Shown here one piece after another: positions 8,575-17,072 of a stretch of 64,000 bases of DNA. Below the pieces are notes generated by a model that was not told the origin of the DNA, searched no databases, and worked only from the letters and a program-made list of their open reading frames with translations. The position numbers and the translations under genes are program-made. Location of the stretch: NCBI GenBank assembly GCA_049841275.1, contig JASGDN010000062.1:13805-77804 (forward strand), written 5' to 3'. The stretch is from JASGDN01 sp049841275. GTDB taxonomy: Bacteria > Chloroflexota > Chloroflexia > Thermomicrobiales > UBA6265. Numbering within the stretch: the first letter of the stretch is position 1; each line of letters starts with the position of its first letter.

Positions 8575-9112
8575 ACCATGCTCCTTCGTGCGGCACCGGA
8601 TGTCGTCACCTGCTGTCAGGAACTGCGTTCGGGCCGCATATAGCCCGCCCTCCGCGTCGTTCCCGAAAAACGGACACGCCAGCCAGCAGTCGGGAACGGG
8701 CAAGGCGACAACGTCGCGCCCGGCTCCCGCGAATCCATGTGCTCGTGATGCTGGTTCTCGTCAAACCAACCTGGGACCCCGCGATCCACGCCCTCCGGCG
8801 CGTTCGCATTCCTCGCCGCACCGCCGGTGCAAGTACAGGGCGACAGCCATTCGCCCCTCAGGCACCGCTCCGACTGACGTGCGTCGCGAAACGGCCCGTC
8901 GATCCCCTCCTCCAGCCATGGATATCGGAATCGACGCGTTTCACCGCGAACTTATCCCACACCACCACGCACGGTGTCAACGAGACACAGCGCGTCGATT
9001 GCGACGATTTTGACGAATCGCCCCAGATCGCACCGCGATATCGCCGGAACAATCGCTAGCAACGGTGCGTATGTACGCAGGGGACCGCCGAATTGCCATA
9101 TGTCCGTACACA
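8575..9112. other. Intergenic stretch without a convincing gene
   Basis: About 540 bases between the SLT gene start and the terminator at 9113. Short open frames exist on both strands but lack ribosome binding sites, domains and normal composition. A 14-base imperfect palindrome (TGCGTA/TACGCA, 9066-9079) is the only notable sequence. It probably holds the SLT promoter. Confidence 0.4.
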
Positions 9113-9155
9113 GCAAGGCTCCCACCGAATCGGGATGATTCGGCGGGAGCCTTGC
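9113..9155 (-). terminator. Terminator-like hairpin after the sugar isomerase gene
   Basis: A 19-bp stem with one mismatch (9113-9131 with 9137-9155) and loop GGGAT. It lies 61 bases beyond the stop of the minus-strand isomerase gene. There is no clear T-tract. Confidence 0.6.
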
Positions 9156-9215
9156 GACCCTTGCGGATGATGGCAGCGTCCGGGCGGTGCCATCACGACA
9201 CACATCCCGGATCGA

Positions 9216-10112
9216 CTACTCGGTGTCAGCGCCCCATGCCGATACGATCCGCTCGCGCAGCGCATCGATACTGGCCCGCAAACGCGCCGTATCGACACCG
9301 CCATCGGAGGTCGGCGCCGGCGATTCGAGGCTGATCGCGCCGGTGTACCGGTTTGCAGCCAGTCCCGCAAACCACGCCGAAAAGTCGATCTCGCCCTCGC
9401 CGGGTTGCAGGTAGCGGCGCTGTCCGGGCTGCATGTGGGAGGGATCGATGAAGTCCTTCACATGGACGTGGACAACAGCCCCCGGCTCCCAGAGCCATGC
9501 GGCAGCGCGGACCGCCGGCACCTGCCCGTGCATGGCGAGGAACTCGGTATCCAGCGTGACCCGTGCGCGTGGATCGTGGGCGAGCACACGCTGGAGGTTG
9601 GTGAGGGGATCCTCCATCAGGCAGGGGATGGACTCGACGCCGAGCAGCACGTCGTATTCCGCCGCACGGTCGATCAGCTCCGGCAACATCGCCAGCGCAC
9701 GATCCAGCACGCGGTCCGATTCCGGAAGACCCCACAGGTGCAAGACCGTGCGGTCGCCGCCGATCGCCTGTGTGAAGCGGCAGTTCGCGGAGAAACGATC
9801 AAGCGCGGCCTGCACGGCAGCGGCATCGTCGTCACGGGCAATCTCCGGCCCGATGTCCTTCTCGGCATGAGTAGCCGGGAAGCCGATTCCGTGGACCTGC
9901 CCATGACGGACGAAGTCTTCGGCAACCTCATCCAGGCGCTCCCGGAACGGTGTGAAGATCATCACCTCGATCCCGTCGATCCCGAGGGATGCCCCCCGCT
10001 CGACCACCTCGCCGATGTCGTGAATCGCGGACCAGCGGGTGATCGCACCGGTCGAGGCGAGCAGCATAGGCAAGGCCAGAGTCTCCGGCGGTACGTCGTT
10101 CGATCCGGACAT
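9216..10112 (-). CDS. Xylose-isomerase-like TIM-barrel protein (sugar phosphate isomerase/epimerase family)
   Basis: A 298-residue cytosolic protein of the AP-endonuclease-2 TIM-barrel superfamily, which includes sugar isomerases, epimerases and endonuclease IV. Expected metal ligands are visible: Glu in LLGVESIP, Asp in TLDTEFL, His in VHVHVKDFIDP and Glu in ISLESP near the C-terminus. The barrel strands GIEVMIF, TVLHLWG and VVHVHVKD are readable. AGAGGA lies about 12 bases before the ATG. It is divergent from the yggX gene and stands alone, so its sugar substrate is unknown. Two other proteins of this superfamily (17073-17942 and 30397-31866) are in the window, with little similarity outside the metal site. 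Confidence 0.78.
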   Translation of the reverse strand: MSGSNDVPPETLALPMLLASTGAITRWSAIHDIGEVVERGASLGIDGIEVMIFTPFRERLDEVAEDFVRHGQVHGIGFPATHAEKDIGPEIARDDDAAAVQAALDRFSANCRFTQAIGGDRTVLHLWGLPESDRVLDRALAMLPELIDRAAEYDVLLGVESIPCLMEDPLTNLQRVLAHDPRARVTLDTEFLAMHGQVPAVRAAAWLWEPGAVVHVHVKDFIDPSHMQPGQRRYLQPGEGEIDFSAWFAGLAANRYTGAISLESPAPTSDGGVDTARLRASIDALRERIVSAWGADTE

Positions 10113-10357
10113 GGATGATTTCGATCCTCTTCTGCACGCACCCGGCAGCGTGCCGGGACCATCGTTGGGGTTTGGTACACTTCTGGCGCATCGCGCGCCT
10201 GGCGACCATGCAGGATGCTCGCGTGCACGATCCTCGTTCTCATCACCACCACGACATGGCGACGATCATCCGTCACCGTCGACAGGCCGCCAAGCGGATT
10301 CCATCGGCGGTGCGACGCAAGCGCCATGATCGCACCGAATCCTCTGGGAGCCTATCC

Positions 10358-10642
10358 ATGCCGCGAATGGTCGAATGCGTCAAGCTGGGGCGCACGCTGC
10401 CCGGCCTCGAGAAACCGCCCTTCCCCGGCGAACTCGGACAGAAGATCTACGAACACGTCTCGGCAGAGGGCTACGCGCTCTGGCTGCCACAGATGACGAC
10501 ACTGATCAACCACTACGGATTGAATCCGGCCGATCCGGAGACCCGCCAGGTGTTGCGCGGGGCGATGAACGACTTCTTCTTCGGCGAAGGGGCGTATCAG
10601 ACCGAAAACCTGACTCCGGACAGCGTGGTCAGCAACGAATAA
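10358..10642 (+). CDS. yggX: YggX-type Fe(II)-trafficking / oxidative damage protection protein
   Basis: A 94-residue cytosolic protein matching the YggX family, which protects Fe-S clusters and limits oxidative damage in enterobacteria. Recognisable are the start MPRMVECVKLGR, where Cys7 is the conserved cysteine (family form R.V.C.KLG), then GLEKPPFPGELGQKIYEHVS, a WLPQMTTLINHYGLNP segment and a C-terminal DFFFGEG, all in the normal order and length. The ATG at 10358 has GGGAG nine bases upstream. The frame is open further upstream, but that part has no homology to the family. The protein stands alone, divergent from the isomerase. A mutY partner, common in gammaproteobacteria, is not present. 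Confidence 0.9.
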   Translation: MPRMVECVKLGRTLPGLEKPPFPGELGQKIYEHVSAEGYALWLPQMTTLINHYGLNPADPETRQVLRGAMNDFFFGEGAYQTENLTPDSVVSNE

Positions 10643-10684
10643 CGGAAAGGCGAACGGATGCCTCGTCCTGGCATTGCATCCGTC

Positions 10685-11668
10685 TCAGAGAGCCCAGTAT
10701 CTATGGGCTCTCCACTGGTCGGGGACTCCCATATCCGCAATCCGGATGACTGGCGCCTGTGGAAACGTCTCGATATGCTCCACGACCCAACGAAACCATC
10801 CCGACGATGGACAAAGCACACGCATGAAATGCGCAACGATGCACAGCGTAACGTAGAACCGCTGCGGCACAGCTCCATCGAGAATCGTATCGAAATCCGG
10901 CAACTCCCCACGTCTTGGGAGTGCTGGATAGTCAGCCATATTGCGATTCCAGAGCCTGCCGTGATGGGACGAAACGTTCCGGACAAAACAGACGGCTCGC
11001 AGCCACGATTGGAATAGCGTAGGCCGGGGCAATCCATAGCGAAGCATAATGGCGGATTTGTCCTGTACCCGCATCTTCTCGATAAAATGCGACGTTTCGC
11101 CAAGGCTCCACAATTCAACATCGATCCAGATCGGCAACGGTCGTCCGTACTTCTTGGTGACATGCGCAACAAACTGGGCTGACGAAACGTCGACGGCACG
11201 ATCGCGACGCCAGCACCAATCATCCAGCCAACTCCGCCCATTCCTCCCACTTCCCGGTTTCAAAGCATTGTCCAGAACATACATTGACTGATAGTGCGCA
11301 AACGGGTCCATTGCACCAAGACGATAGGCCATATCGACCCGCAACGCCAATTCAATTCACTCGATCGCGTCCAGCATCAAGAGCCGCAGATTCTTGTCAA
11401 ACACATAGAGTTCAAGCACATGATCAAAGGAAGTGCCGAGAACAAAATCATGGCCACGAGAATCCGGAACAGCACCTTCCGCGAGCCCAACAAACTCCCG
11501 AAACGGATACATATACCCGCTCAAATAGTAATATCCAATGCAATGGAGGTAGTATTCTGCCCGCTCGCGATCGTGGATCTCCATACCACGGCCCTGCAGG
11601 AGATCGATCTGCTGCGCAAATGACAGATGGGGCTTCGCGTAGGTCGAATGAATGACATTAGCGGGCAT
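10685..11668 (-). pseudogene. Abi_2 (AbiD/AbiF-type) HEPN toxin gene with an in-frame TGA
   Basis: The two halves read in one frame on the minus strand. Residues 1-103 (MPANVIHSTYAKPHLSFAQQ, later YVFDKNLRLLMLDAIE) are followed by TGA at 11357-11359, and the frame continues as IELALRVDMAYRLG to 10685. Family members usually carry Arg at the stop position (DAIERIE), so a single CGA-to-TGA transition explains the break. The distal half holds the HEPN ribonuclease motif R-x4-H (RNVSSHH) followed by GRLWNR, typical of AbiF-like abortive-infection proteins. Intact length would be about 327 residues. If TGA is read as stop, the product loses its nuclease residues. TGA readthrough or a sequencing error is also possible. 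The leader carries a candidate regulatory RNA. Confidence 0.82.
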
Positions 11669-11689
11669 GAATTACCCTGTCCAGAATAA

Positions 11690-11754
11690 GAGAAAACCCG
11701 CCACCACGAACGACGACAGGATGCCGAAGTTCGAAAAGTGGCGGGCCTTGTTGA
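11690..11754 (-). ncRNA. Candidate structured RNA upstream of the Abi_2 gene (abiF-RNA-like)
   Basis: On the minus strand an 8-bp stem (11738-11745 with 11697-11704, CCCGCCAC/GTGGCGGG) encloses a second pairing CGAAC/GTTCG and a 17-base loop. It is followed at once by TTTTCTCTT, like an intrinsic terminator, about 25 bases before the toxin ATG. A promoter-like pair lies just upstream. Conserved RNAs have been described in front of abiF genes, and such RNAs can act as antitoxins to HEPN toxins. Membership in that class is inference from position and fold; no covariance search was possible. Confidence 0.55.
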
Positions 11755-11760
11755 GAACAG

Positions 11761-11790
11761 TGTATCACGATCTGCCGGTCCTGACGGCAA
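11761..11790 (-). promoter_or_regulatory. Candidate promoter for the Abi_2 leader RNA
   Basis: On the minus strand TTGCCG (plus-strand positions 11785-11790) and GATACA (11761-11766) are 18 bases apart. This is an acceptable -35/-10 spacing and would start transcription near 11754. Confidence 0.35.
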
Positions 11791-11850
11791 GCACAGCACC
11801 GAAAATCAACCCTGTGCTGTGCTCACGTCGTCGCCAACAGGTCGAGCGCC

Positions 11851-12117
11851 CTATTCGTCCGGCAGCTTCGAAGCTGCGGCGCTCACCGTGGCGACGCTCA
11901 GCTTGCCGAGCGTGCAGATCACTGTCGTGAACACGCCGCCACGACCGTCCGGCGTCACCGTGATGTCGCGCACGCGGAGGTTCGCGTACTGACCGCCGGA
12001 GCGGTCGCGCCCCAGCCAGGTGTTGACGGCATCGAGCGCCGCGCCTGGATCGTCGGACGCGTCGGGCGAGTGGAAGAGAAAGACCCGGGTATCGGCCGGG
12101 TTGAGTTCGAACGCCAT
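11851..12117 (-). CDS. Hypothetical 88-residue protein
   Basis: I do not recognise a family. The small cytoplasmic protein begins MAFELNPADTRVFLFHSPDA, continues with an acidic/alanine segment and a predicted strand pair (YANLRVRDITVTPDG, then GVFTTVICTLG), and ends in a helix. There is no signal peptide or membrane helix, and one Cys. An AAAGGAAG ribosome binding site sits about five bases before the ATG, strong support for a real start. It lies between the broken Abi_2 locus and purD, divergent from purD, with a ~280-base gap holding promoters for both. Composition matches the core genes, not the AT-richer Abi_2 locus. Confidence 0.65.
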   Translation of the reverse strand: MAFELNPADTRVFLFHSPDASDDPGAALDAVNTWLGRDRSGGQYANLRVRDITVTPDGRGGVFTTVICTLGKLSVATVSAAASKLPDE

Positions 12118-12395
12118 GAGGCTTCCTTTCAACAGATCGGCAGTCGTTCGCCGATACGCTGGCCAGCCGGCCTGAATTCGGTCGTTCGACACGGCACACT
12201 GCGTGGCTGGTTGCTGTGAGTTGCAGCACGATCTCCCGGCGGACCGCAGCCGCCGAGGCTCGTTGACGCGCACAGTATACGAGGTCCTGCGCCGGACGAC
12301 GTGGTCGGCCGCGCAACCGGATGCGCGGCCCCGATTCGGTATCATGATGACATGGTGTTTGCGGAACCGGGTGTGAGTGCAGGAGACGAAACAAG

Positions 12396-13682
12396 GTGGG
12401 TATCCGGGTACTGGTGATTGGCGGCGGCGGGCGCGAGCATGCGATCGTCTGGAAGCTCGCCCAAAGCGACCGCGTCGCGGAACTCTTCTGCGCGCCGGGG
12501 AATCCGGGTATCGCGGCGCTCGCCACCTGCCTGCCCGTTCCGGCGATGCACATCGACGGCATTGTCGCCATCGCCAAGCTCCACAAGATCGACCTCGCCG
12601 TCATCGGACCCGAAGATCCGCTGGCCGCCGGCCTCGCCGACCGCCTGCGTGCGGAGGGCATTGCCGTCGCCGGTCACAACGCCGCCGCTGCGCGCATCGA
12701 GAGCAGCAAGTCGTGGGCGAAGGAGATCATGGCCGCAGCGAATGTCGCCACGGCCCGCTCCATCACCGTCACCGACCGCGAATCCGGTTACCGCGCCATC
12801 GACGAGATCATCGACGCCGACGGCAACGTGGTCGTCAAGGCCGACGGGCTGGCAGTCGGCAAGGGTGTTGTTGTGGCAGGCAATCGGAAGGAAGCCGAAC
12901 GCGCGCTGGATGCGATGATGTCGCAACGGGCATTCGGCGATGCCGGCAAGACGGTGGTCGTGGAGGAGTTCATGACCGGGATGGAACTCTCCGTCCTCGC
13001 CCTCACCGATGGCAGGACGATCCATCCGCTCGTTCCCTCCTGCGACTACAAGCGTGTCGGCGACGGCGATGTGGGACCGAACACGGGTGGCATGGGCGCC
13101 TATACCCGTCCAGCATCGGTCGATGCGGCGCTGATGGCGCGCATCCAGCGCGAGATCCTGGAGCCGACGATCGCGGCGATGGCCGCGCACGACGCGCCGA
13201 TGCAGGGCGTGCTCTTCGCCGGGCTGATCCTTACCGCCGATGGGCCGAAGGTGATCGAGTTCAATGCCCGTTTCGGCGATCCGGAGACGCAGGTCGTCCT
13301 GCCGACGATGGACGGCGATCTCGGCCTCTACCTCGAAGCGGTCGCCGATGGATGGCTCGACAAGCTGCCGGTGCCGGCGATGGACGGCTACGCGGTCACC
13401 GTTGCCATGGCCTCGGCGGGCTATCCGGGCGCCTACGAGAAAGGGGTCCCGATCGCCGGGCTGGACGAGGCGGAGGCACTGGACGACGTGCTCGTCTTCC
13501 ACGCCGGAACGGCGCAGGCCGCGGATGGCGCGGTCGTCACCGCTGGCGGCCGCGTCCTGAGCGTGGTCGGCCTTGGCGGCTCGGTGCGGGAGGCGCACGA
13601 CCGCGCCTACGATGCCCTTTCGCGGATCAGCTTCACCGGCGCGCAGCACCGGACGGACATCGCCGCTCGCGAACTCTCGTAG
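12396..13682 (+). CDS. purD: Phosphoribosylamine-glycine ligase (GAR synthetase)
   Basis: A 428-residue cytosolic ATP-grasp enzyme that joins 5-phosphoribosylamine and glycine in the second step of purine synthesis. The N-terminal Rossmann-like domain starts VLVIGGGGREHAIVWKLAQS, a purD signature, followed by AVIGPEDPLAAGLAD. The ATP-grasp core shows VVVKADGLAVGKGV, PLVPSCDYKRVGDGD with PNTGGMGAY, and the metal-binding VIEFNARFGDPETQ. The C-terminal domain includes GRVLSVVGLGG. Length is normal. The start is GTG at 12396 with AGGAG 11 bases upstream; no ATG is available. It stands alone without other pur genes, common outside the Firmicutes. It ends convergent to the hexosaminidase gene. Confidence 0.96.
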   Translation: MGIRVLVIGGGGREHAIVWKLAQSDRVAELFCAPGNPGIAALATCLPVPAMHIDGIVAIAKLHKIDLAVIGPEDPLAAGLADRLRAEGIAVAGHNAAAARIESSKSWAKEIMAAANVATARSITVTDRESGYRAIDEIIDADGNVVVKADGLAVGKGVVVAGNRKEAERALDAMMSQRAFGDAGKTVVVEEFMTGMELSVLALTDGRTIHPLVPSCDYKRVGDGDVGPNTGGMGAYTRPASVDAALMARIQREILEPTIAAMAAHDAPMQGVLFAGLILTADGPKVIEFNARFGDPETQVVLPTMDGDLGLYLEAVADGWLDKLPVPAMDGYAVTVAMASAGYPGAYEKGVPIAGLDEAEALDDVLVFHAGTAQAADGAVVTAGGRVLSVVGLGGSVREAHDRAYDALSRISFTGAQHRTDIAARELS

Positions 13683-13738
13683 CCGACGCAGCCTTTGCCA
13701 GAACGCATTGTCCGCCGATGTGGCAAACGGATCCCACC

Positions 13739-13779
13739 GTGACGGGCCGGACGATCGCATGGAGCATCCGACCCGTCAC
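13739..13779. terminator. Terminator-like hairpin between purD and the GH20 gene
   Basis: A 13-bp stem with one mismatch (13739-13751 with 13767-13779) and a 15-base loop lies between two convergent stop codons. No clear T-run. Confidence 0.5.
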
Positions 13780-13784
13780 AACGG

Positions 13785-15443
13785 TTACGCCTCGCTCCAG
13801 ATGATGGATGAGCGGAAGTACGGCAGGCCGCGCGTCTCCCAGATCGCGGCCTGCGCCGACAGCCGGGGCGCGTACGCCTCCCACCCGAAGTCCGGGCCTT
13901 CCGTCGCTGGGGACCAACCCTTCTCCATCAGGCCTGGCAGGCGCGGCAGCAGCATGAAGAGCAGATCGTCGAAGCTCGTGAGCGTCTCGCCCCAGATTGC
14001 CGCCTCGATCCCCGATATCTGCTCCGGCGAAAGCTCCGGTCGCTGCGTGGCTGGATCCCACTGGAAGAATTCCTGCACGGTCTTCCGGGGGTAGAAGGGC
14101 ATGCCCAGCCGCTTCCGTTCGGCAATCTGGTGGCCAGACGGATCGACCGGATCCTCGCGATACTTCGTGTCGAGGTAACTGACGGAGGAATCCGAGAGCA
14201 GGATGCGGGCGCCCTGATCGAGCGCCATGCCAAGATCGCGCCCCGCCACCTGCAGGAACGCCCGGAACGCAGCACCGATTTCGCTCGCGTTGTCCGGCGG
14301 TTGATAGCCATCCGGGAACTCGATGGACGCGAAGTCCAGCGGCTCGGATTGCTTCGCCGAGATCCACAACTGACACACCTCGTCCGGCTGGAACCCGGCG
14401 CGGGCGACCTCCTGCCAGCCGACAAGCTTCTTGCCAAGTTCCGCGACGATCGGCATCGCCGCCTGCATGAAACGCCGATACTGCTCCTCGTCCATACCCA
14501 GTGCCTCGTCACCGCCGACGTGGAAATATGGACTCGGCGTCATCGCGGCGACCTCGAACAGCACGTCGCGGATGAAGCCAAGGACATGCGGGTTGCCCGG
14601 GTGCATCGCCTGGAAGTGGTGCGACTTGCCGGTAACGCCGGACGGGTCGCTGGTGCCATCACCGGCCAGCTCGGGATAGGCCGCGAAGATGGCCGCCGTA
14701 TGCCCCGGCATCTCGATCTCCGGCACGACCGTGATGAAGCGGTCGGCGGCATATTGAACGATCTCGCGGTAGTCATCCTTCGTATAGAAGAGTCCTTCGC
14801 GTCCGCTGGCGGCGGTCTTGCCGCTGATCTCGGTCAGCTTCGGCCAGGCGTCGATCTGGATGCGCCAGCCCTCGGAATCGGTGAGGTGCAGGTGCAGCGT
14901 GTTCGCCTTGTAGAGCGCCAGCAGGTCGATCACCCGCTTCACCTCGTCGACCGAGAAGGCGCAGCGGACGACATCGAAGGAGAGTCCACGCCAGGCGAAG
15001 CGCGGTGCGTCGTGAATCGTCAGCGGCGAGAGGGAGATCGCGCTGTCCTGCGCGCCGGTCGTTGCTGCCAGCTGGAGCAACGTCGTCAGGCCGCGGAAGA
15101 TGCCTTCCGGCGCGGCCGCACGGATGCCGATGCCGTCCGCCGCGACCGTGAGGGCATAGCGTTCGACTCCTGCGTCGCCACCGTCGGATCGCAGCCCGGC
15201 TGGCTGCGGGAAGGCGGCAAGTTCGGGATCGTCCGGCGTGAGGGCGAGGCGGATGCCAGGTGTGGCGTCGCCGCTCGTCTCCTCGGTCAGCGCGACGCCG
15301 GTGAGAGAGGCAAGTTCCTCCCGAAACCAGGCGACAAGCAGCGTGAGTTCCGGTGAATCGATGGCAACCGGGGTGGCAGCACCCAGAATGAAGGGCGCGC
15401 CTCCGCCGGATGCGATCTGAAGCGGTGCGGGAATGACGGACAT
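13785..15443 (-). CDS. Beta-N-acetylhexosaminidase, GH20
   Basis: A 552-residue glycoside hydrolase that removes terminal GlcNAc or GalNAc by substrate-assisted catalysis. A GH20b N-terminal domain covers about residues 1-140, ending in the FRGLTTLLQLA stretch typical of the family. The TIM barrel follows: WRGLSFDVVR, LHLHLTDSEGWRI, VVPEIEMPGHT, and the catalytic pair D312-E313 in FHVGGDEALG. Aromatic residues near the end (QEFFQWDPA, EAAIWGET) should line the active site. No signal peptide is visible, so the enzyme is probably cytoplasmic and acts on imported chitin- or peptidoglycan-derived oligosaccharides. It is 51 bases downstream of the M20D gene on the same strand, so the two may be co-transcribed. 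Confidence 0.93.
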   Translation of the reverse strand: MSVIPAPLQIASGGGAPFILGAATPVAIDSPELTLLVAWFREELASLTGVALTEETSGDATPGIRLALTPDDPELAAFPQPAGLRSDGGDAGVERYALTVAADGIGIRAAAPEGIFRGLTTLLQLAATTGAQDSAISLSPLTIHDAPRFAWRGLSFDVVRCAFSVDEVKRVIDLLALYKANTLHLHLTDSEGWRIQIDAWPKLTEISGKTAASGREGLFYTKDDYREIVQYAADRFITVVPEIEMPGHTAAIFAAYPELAGDGTSDPSGVTGKSHHFQAMHPGNPHVLGFIRDVLFEVAAMTPSPYFHVGGDEALGMDEEQYRRFMQAAMPIVAELGKKLVGWQEVARAGFQPDEVCQLWISAKQSEPLDFASIEFPDGYQPPDNASEIGAAFRAFLQVAGRDLGMALDQGARILLSDSSVSYLDTKYREDPVDPSGHQIAERKRLGMPFYPRKTVQEFFQWDPATQRPELSPEQISGIEAAIWGETLTSFDDLLFMLLPRLPGLMEKGWSPATEGPDFGWEAYAPRLSAQAAIWETRGLPYFRSSIIWSEA

Positions 15444-15494
15444 GGGCGGCTGAACTCTTTCACGGCAGTGCGGCAGGCAATGGTGTCCCTCGCA

Positions 15495-16937
15495 TTATGG
15501 CTTGCGCGGCATCACATCCGCCGGAATCGCACAGTGGTACGGTGTCGCGGCGGTAGCGGCAGCGAACTCGTCCTTCGCGGCGGCGATGAGGGAGAGATCG
15601 CTGAAGGCGTCGATCGCGGTGATCGCCATCGCCTTGGCAGCGTGAAGCATGCCCTTGTGCCCGATCGACATCCCGACCGTCGCCGTCACGGCCCAGCTAT
15701 GGAAAGGCACGCCGAGCGGCACGCACGTCGTGTTGACTTGCGCGGTCGGTGTCACCCAGGAGACATCGGCGACATCGGTCGAGCCCGCGCCGAGGTCGTT
15801 CCGGTCCGCGATCGGCCAGGGATCGCCGTTCAGGCCATCGTCGATGATGGACGCCGGGAGATGCGACTTCACGAGCGTGCCCTCACGCAGGGTGCGCGGA
15901 AAGGCATCAGCGACCTGCTTCGCGTAGGCGACTTCCTCATCGGTGAACGCGATCGGCCCAAGCTCCTCCAGCACAGCCTGCATGTGCTCGGTGAGCACCA
16001 TGTTCGGCAGGTAGTTGTAGACCGCCGAACAGAGATCCTCGATGAAGGTCGTCTCCGTCATCATCGCCGCGCCTCGCGCGATGTTGCGGACGCGCTCCAC
16101 GAGTTCATCGACTTCCCAGCGCTTGGGCGAGCGAACGTAGTGCCAGACCTCGCAATCGTCCGGCACCACGTTCGGCGCACCGCCGCCATGCGTGATGACG
16201 TAGTGAATGCGGGCCTGGTCGATCATGTGCTCGCGCAGGTAGTTGACGCCGACGTTCATCAGCTCGACGGCATCCAGCGCGGACCGTCCGGTCTCCGGAT
16301 TCGCTGCTGCGTGGGCGGTGCGTCCGAAGAACCGGAACTTCACGTAGTTCGCGGCGAGACTGCTGCCGGCCTTCGCGCCGGTGGTCGAGCCGGGGTGCCA
16401 GGTGATGGCGAGATCGAGATCGTCGAAGACACCGGCCCGGGCCATGTAGACCTTGCCCTCGACGGTCTCCTCTGCTGGACATCCGTAATACCGTACGGTT
16501 CCCGGTGTGTCCGTCGCGATCAGCCAGGCCTTGACGACGCTCGCCGCCGCCAGCGAAGCGGTTCCGAGGAGGTTGTGACCGCAGCCGTGGCCAGGACCAT
16601 CCACGACGATGGGAGCCTGCACGGGAGCGCGTTCCTGCGAGAGGCTGGGCAGGGCATCGTACTCGCCAAGGAAGCCGATGATGGGTCCACCGTCGCCGTG
16701 GGTGTATTCGGCGACGAAGGCGGTTGGCAGGTCGGCGACACCCATACGGATGGTGAAGCCATCGGCGGCGAGGTCGTCGGCCTGGATGCGGCAGGCGGTG
16801 GACTCGGTGAGCGCGATTTCCGGCGCGTCCCAGATCTGGTCGGCCATGAGGACGAACCGGCTCTCGCGTTCGTCCAGCCAGTCGATGGCCTGCTCGTGGT
16901 GATGGTTGTCGCGACGGTTCGGCGTGGTGTCGGTCAT
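15495..16937 (-). CDS. M20D amidohydrolase, AbgB-like (paralogue 1 of 4)
   Basis: A 480-residue zinc amidohydrolase resembling AbgB, a subunit of p-aminobenzoyl-glutamate hydrolase. Metal-site residues are present: C119 and H121 in GHGCGHNLLG, E156-E157 in CPAEET, H181 in ITWHPG and a late His in GHKGMLHAAKAM. Between them sits the dimerisation lid domain. ATG at 16935-16937 has AGGGAG about eight bases upstream. The open frame continues upstream through a terminator hairpin and is not coding there. Three close paralogues lie at 42708, 44893 and 56097. The 480-residue length, longer than most M20D hippurate hydrolases, favours AbgB-type. The substrate is an N-acyl amino acid or small peptide; which one cannot be told. 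Confidence 0.88.
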   Translation of the reverse strand: MTDTTPNRRDNHHHEQAIDWLDERESRFVLMADQIWDAPEIALTESTACRIQADDLAADGFTIRMGVADLPTAFVAEYTHGDGGPIIGFLGEYDALPSLSQERAPVQAPIVVDGPGHGCGHNLLGTASLAAASVVKAWLIATDTPGTVRYYGCPAEETVEGKVYMARAGVFDDLDLAITWHPGSTTGAKAGSSLAANYVKFRFFGRTAHAAANPETGRSALDAVELMNVGVNYLREHMIDQARIHYVITHGGGAPNVVPDDCEVWHYVRSPKRWEVDELVERVRNIARGAAMMTETTFIEDLCSAVYNYLPNMVLTEHMQAVLEELGPIAFTDEEVAYAKQVADAFPRTLREGTLVKSHLPASIIDDGLNGDPWPIADRNDLGAGSTDVADVSWVTPTAQVNTTCVPLGVPFHSWAVTATVGMSIGHKGMLHAAKAMAITAIDAFSDLSLIAAAKDEFAAATAATPYHCAIPADVMPRKP

Positions 16938-17008
16938 GGCGTGCTCCCTGGGCGAAGGTGGCTGCGTTCGATTCCGCGAAGCATCGCCGAGGAAGACGCG
17001 GCAGGCAA

Positions 17009-17038
17009 CGGGCGGGATGCGAGAACGCATCCCGCCCG
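17009..17038 (-). terminator. Terminator between the isomerase and M20D genes
   Basis: A perfect 13-bp stem (17009-17021 with 17026-17038) with loop AGAA lies 35 bases after the isomerase stop and 70 bases before the M20D start. It is followed on the minus strand by TTGCCTGCC, so the T-tract is weak. Confidence 0.6.
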
Positions 17039-17072
17039 CGGACCTCGTTTGGGCGTTGCGTATAGATAACGG

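Noticed and set aside
8575..9059. Possible genes in the gap after the SLT gene
   Set aside because: Several overlapping frames on both strands have Arg/Pro/Ser-rich composition and no ribosome binding site, as expected of non-coding GC-rich sequence.
9066..9079. TGCGTA/TACGCA palindrome as a regulatory site
   Set aside because: Six-base arms in GC-rich DNA are common. It lies downstream of both neighbouring genes' expected promoters.
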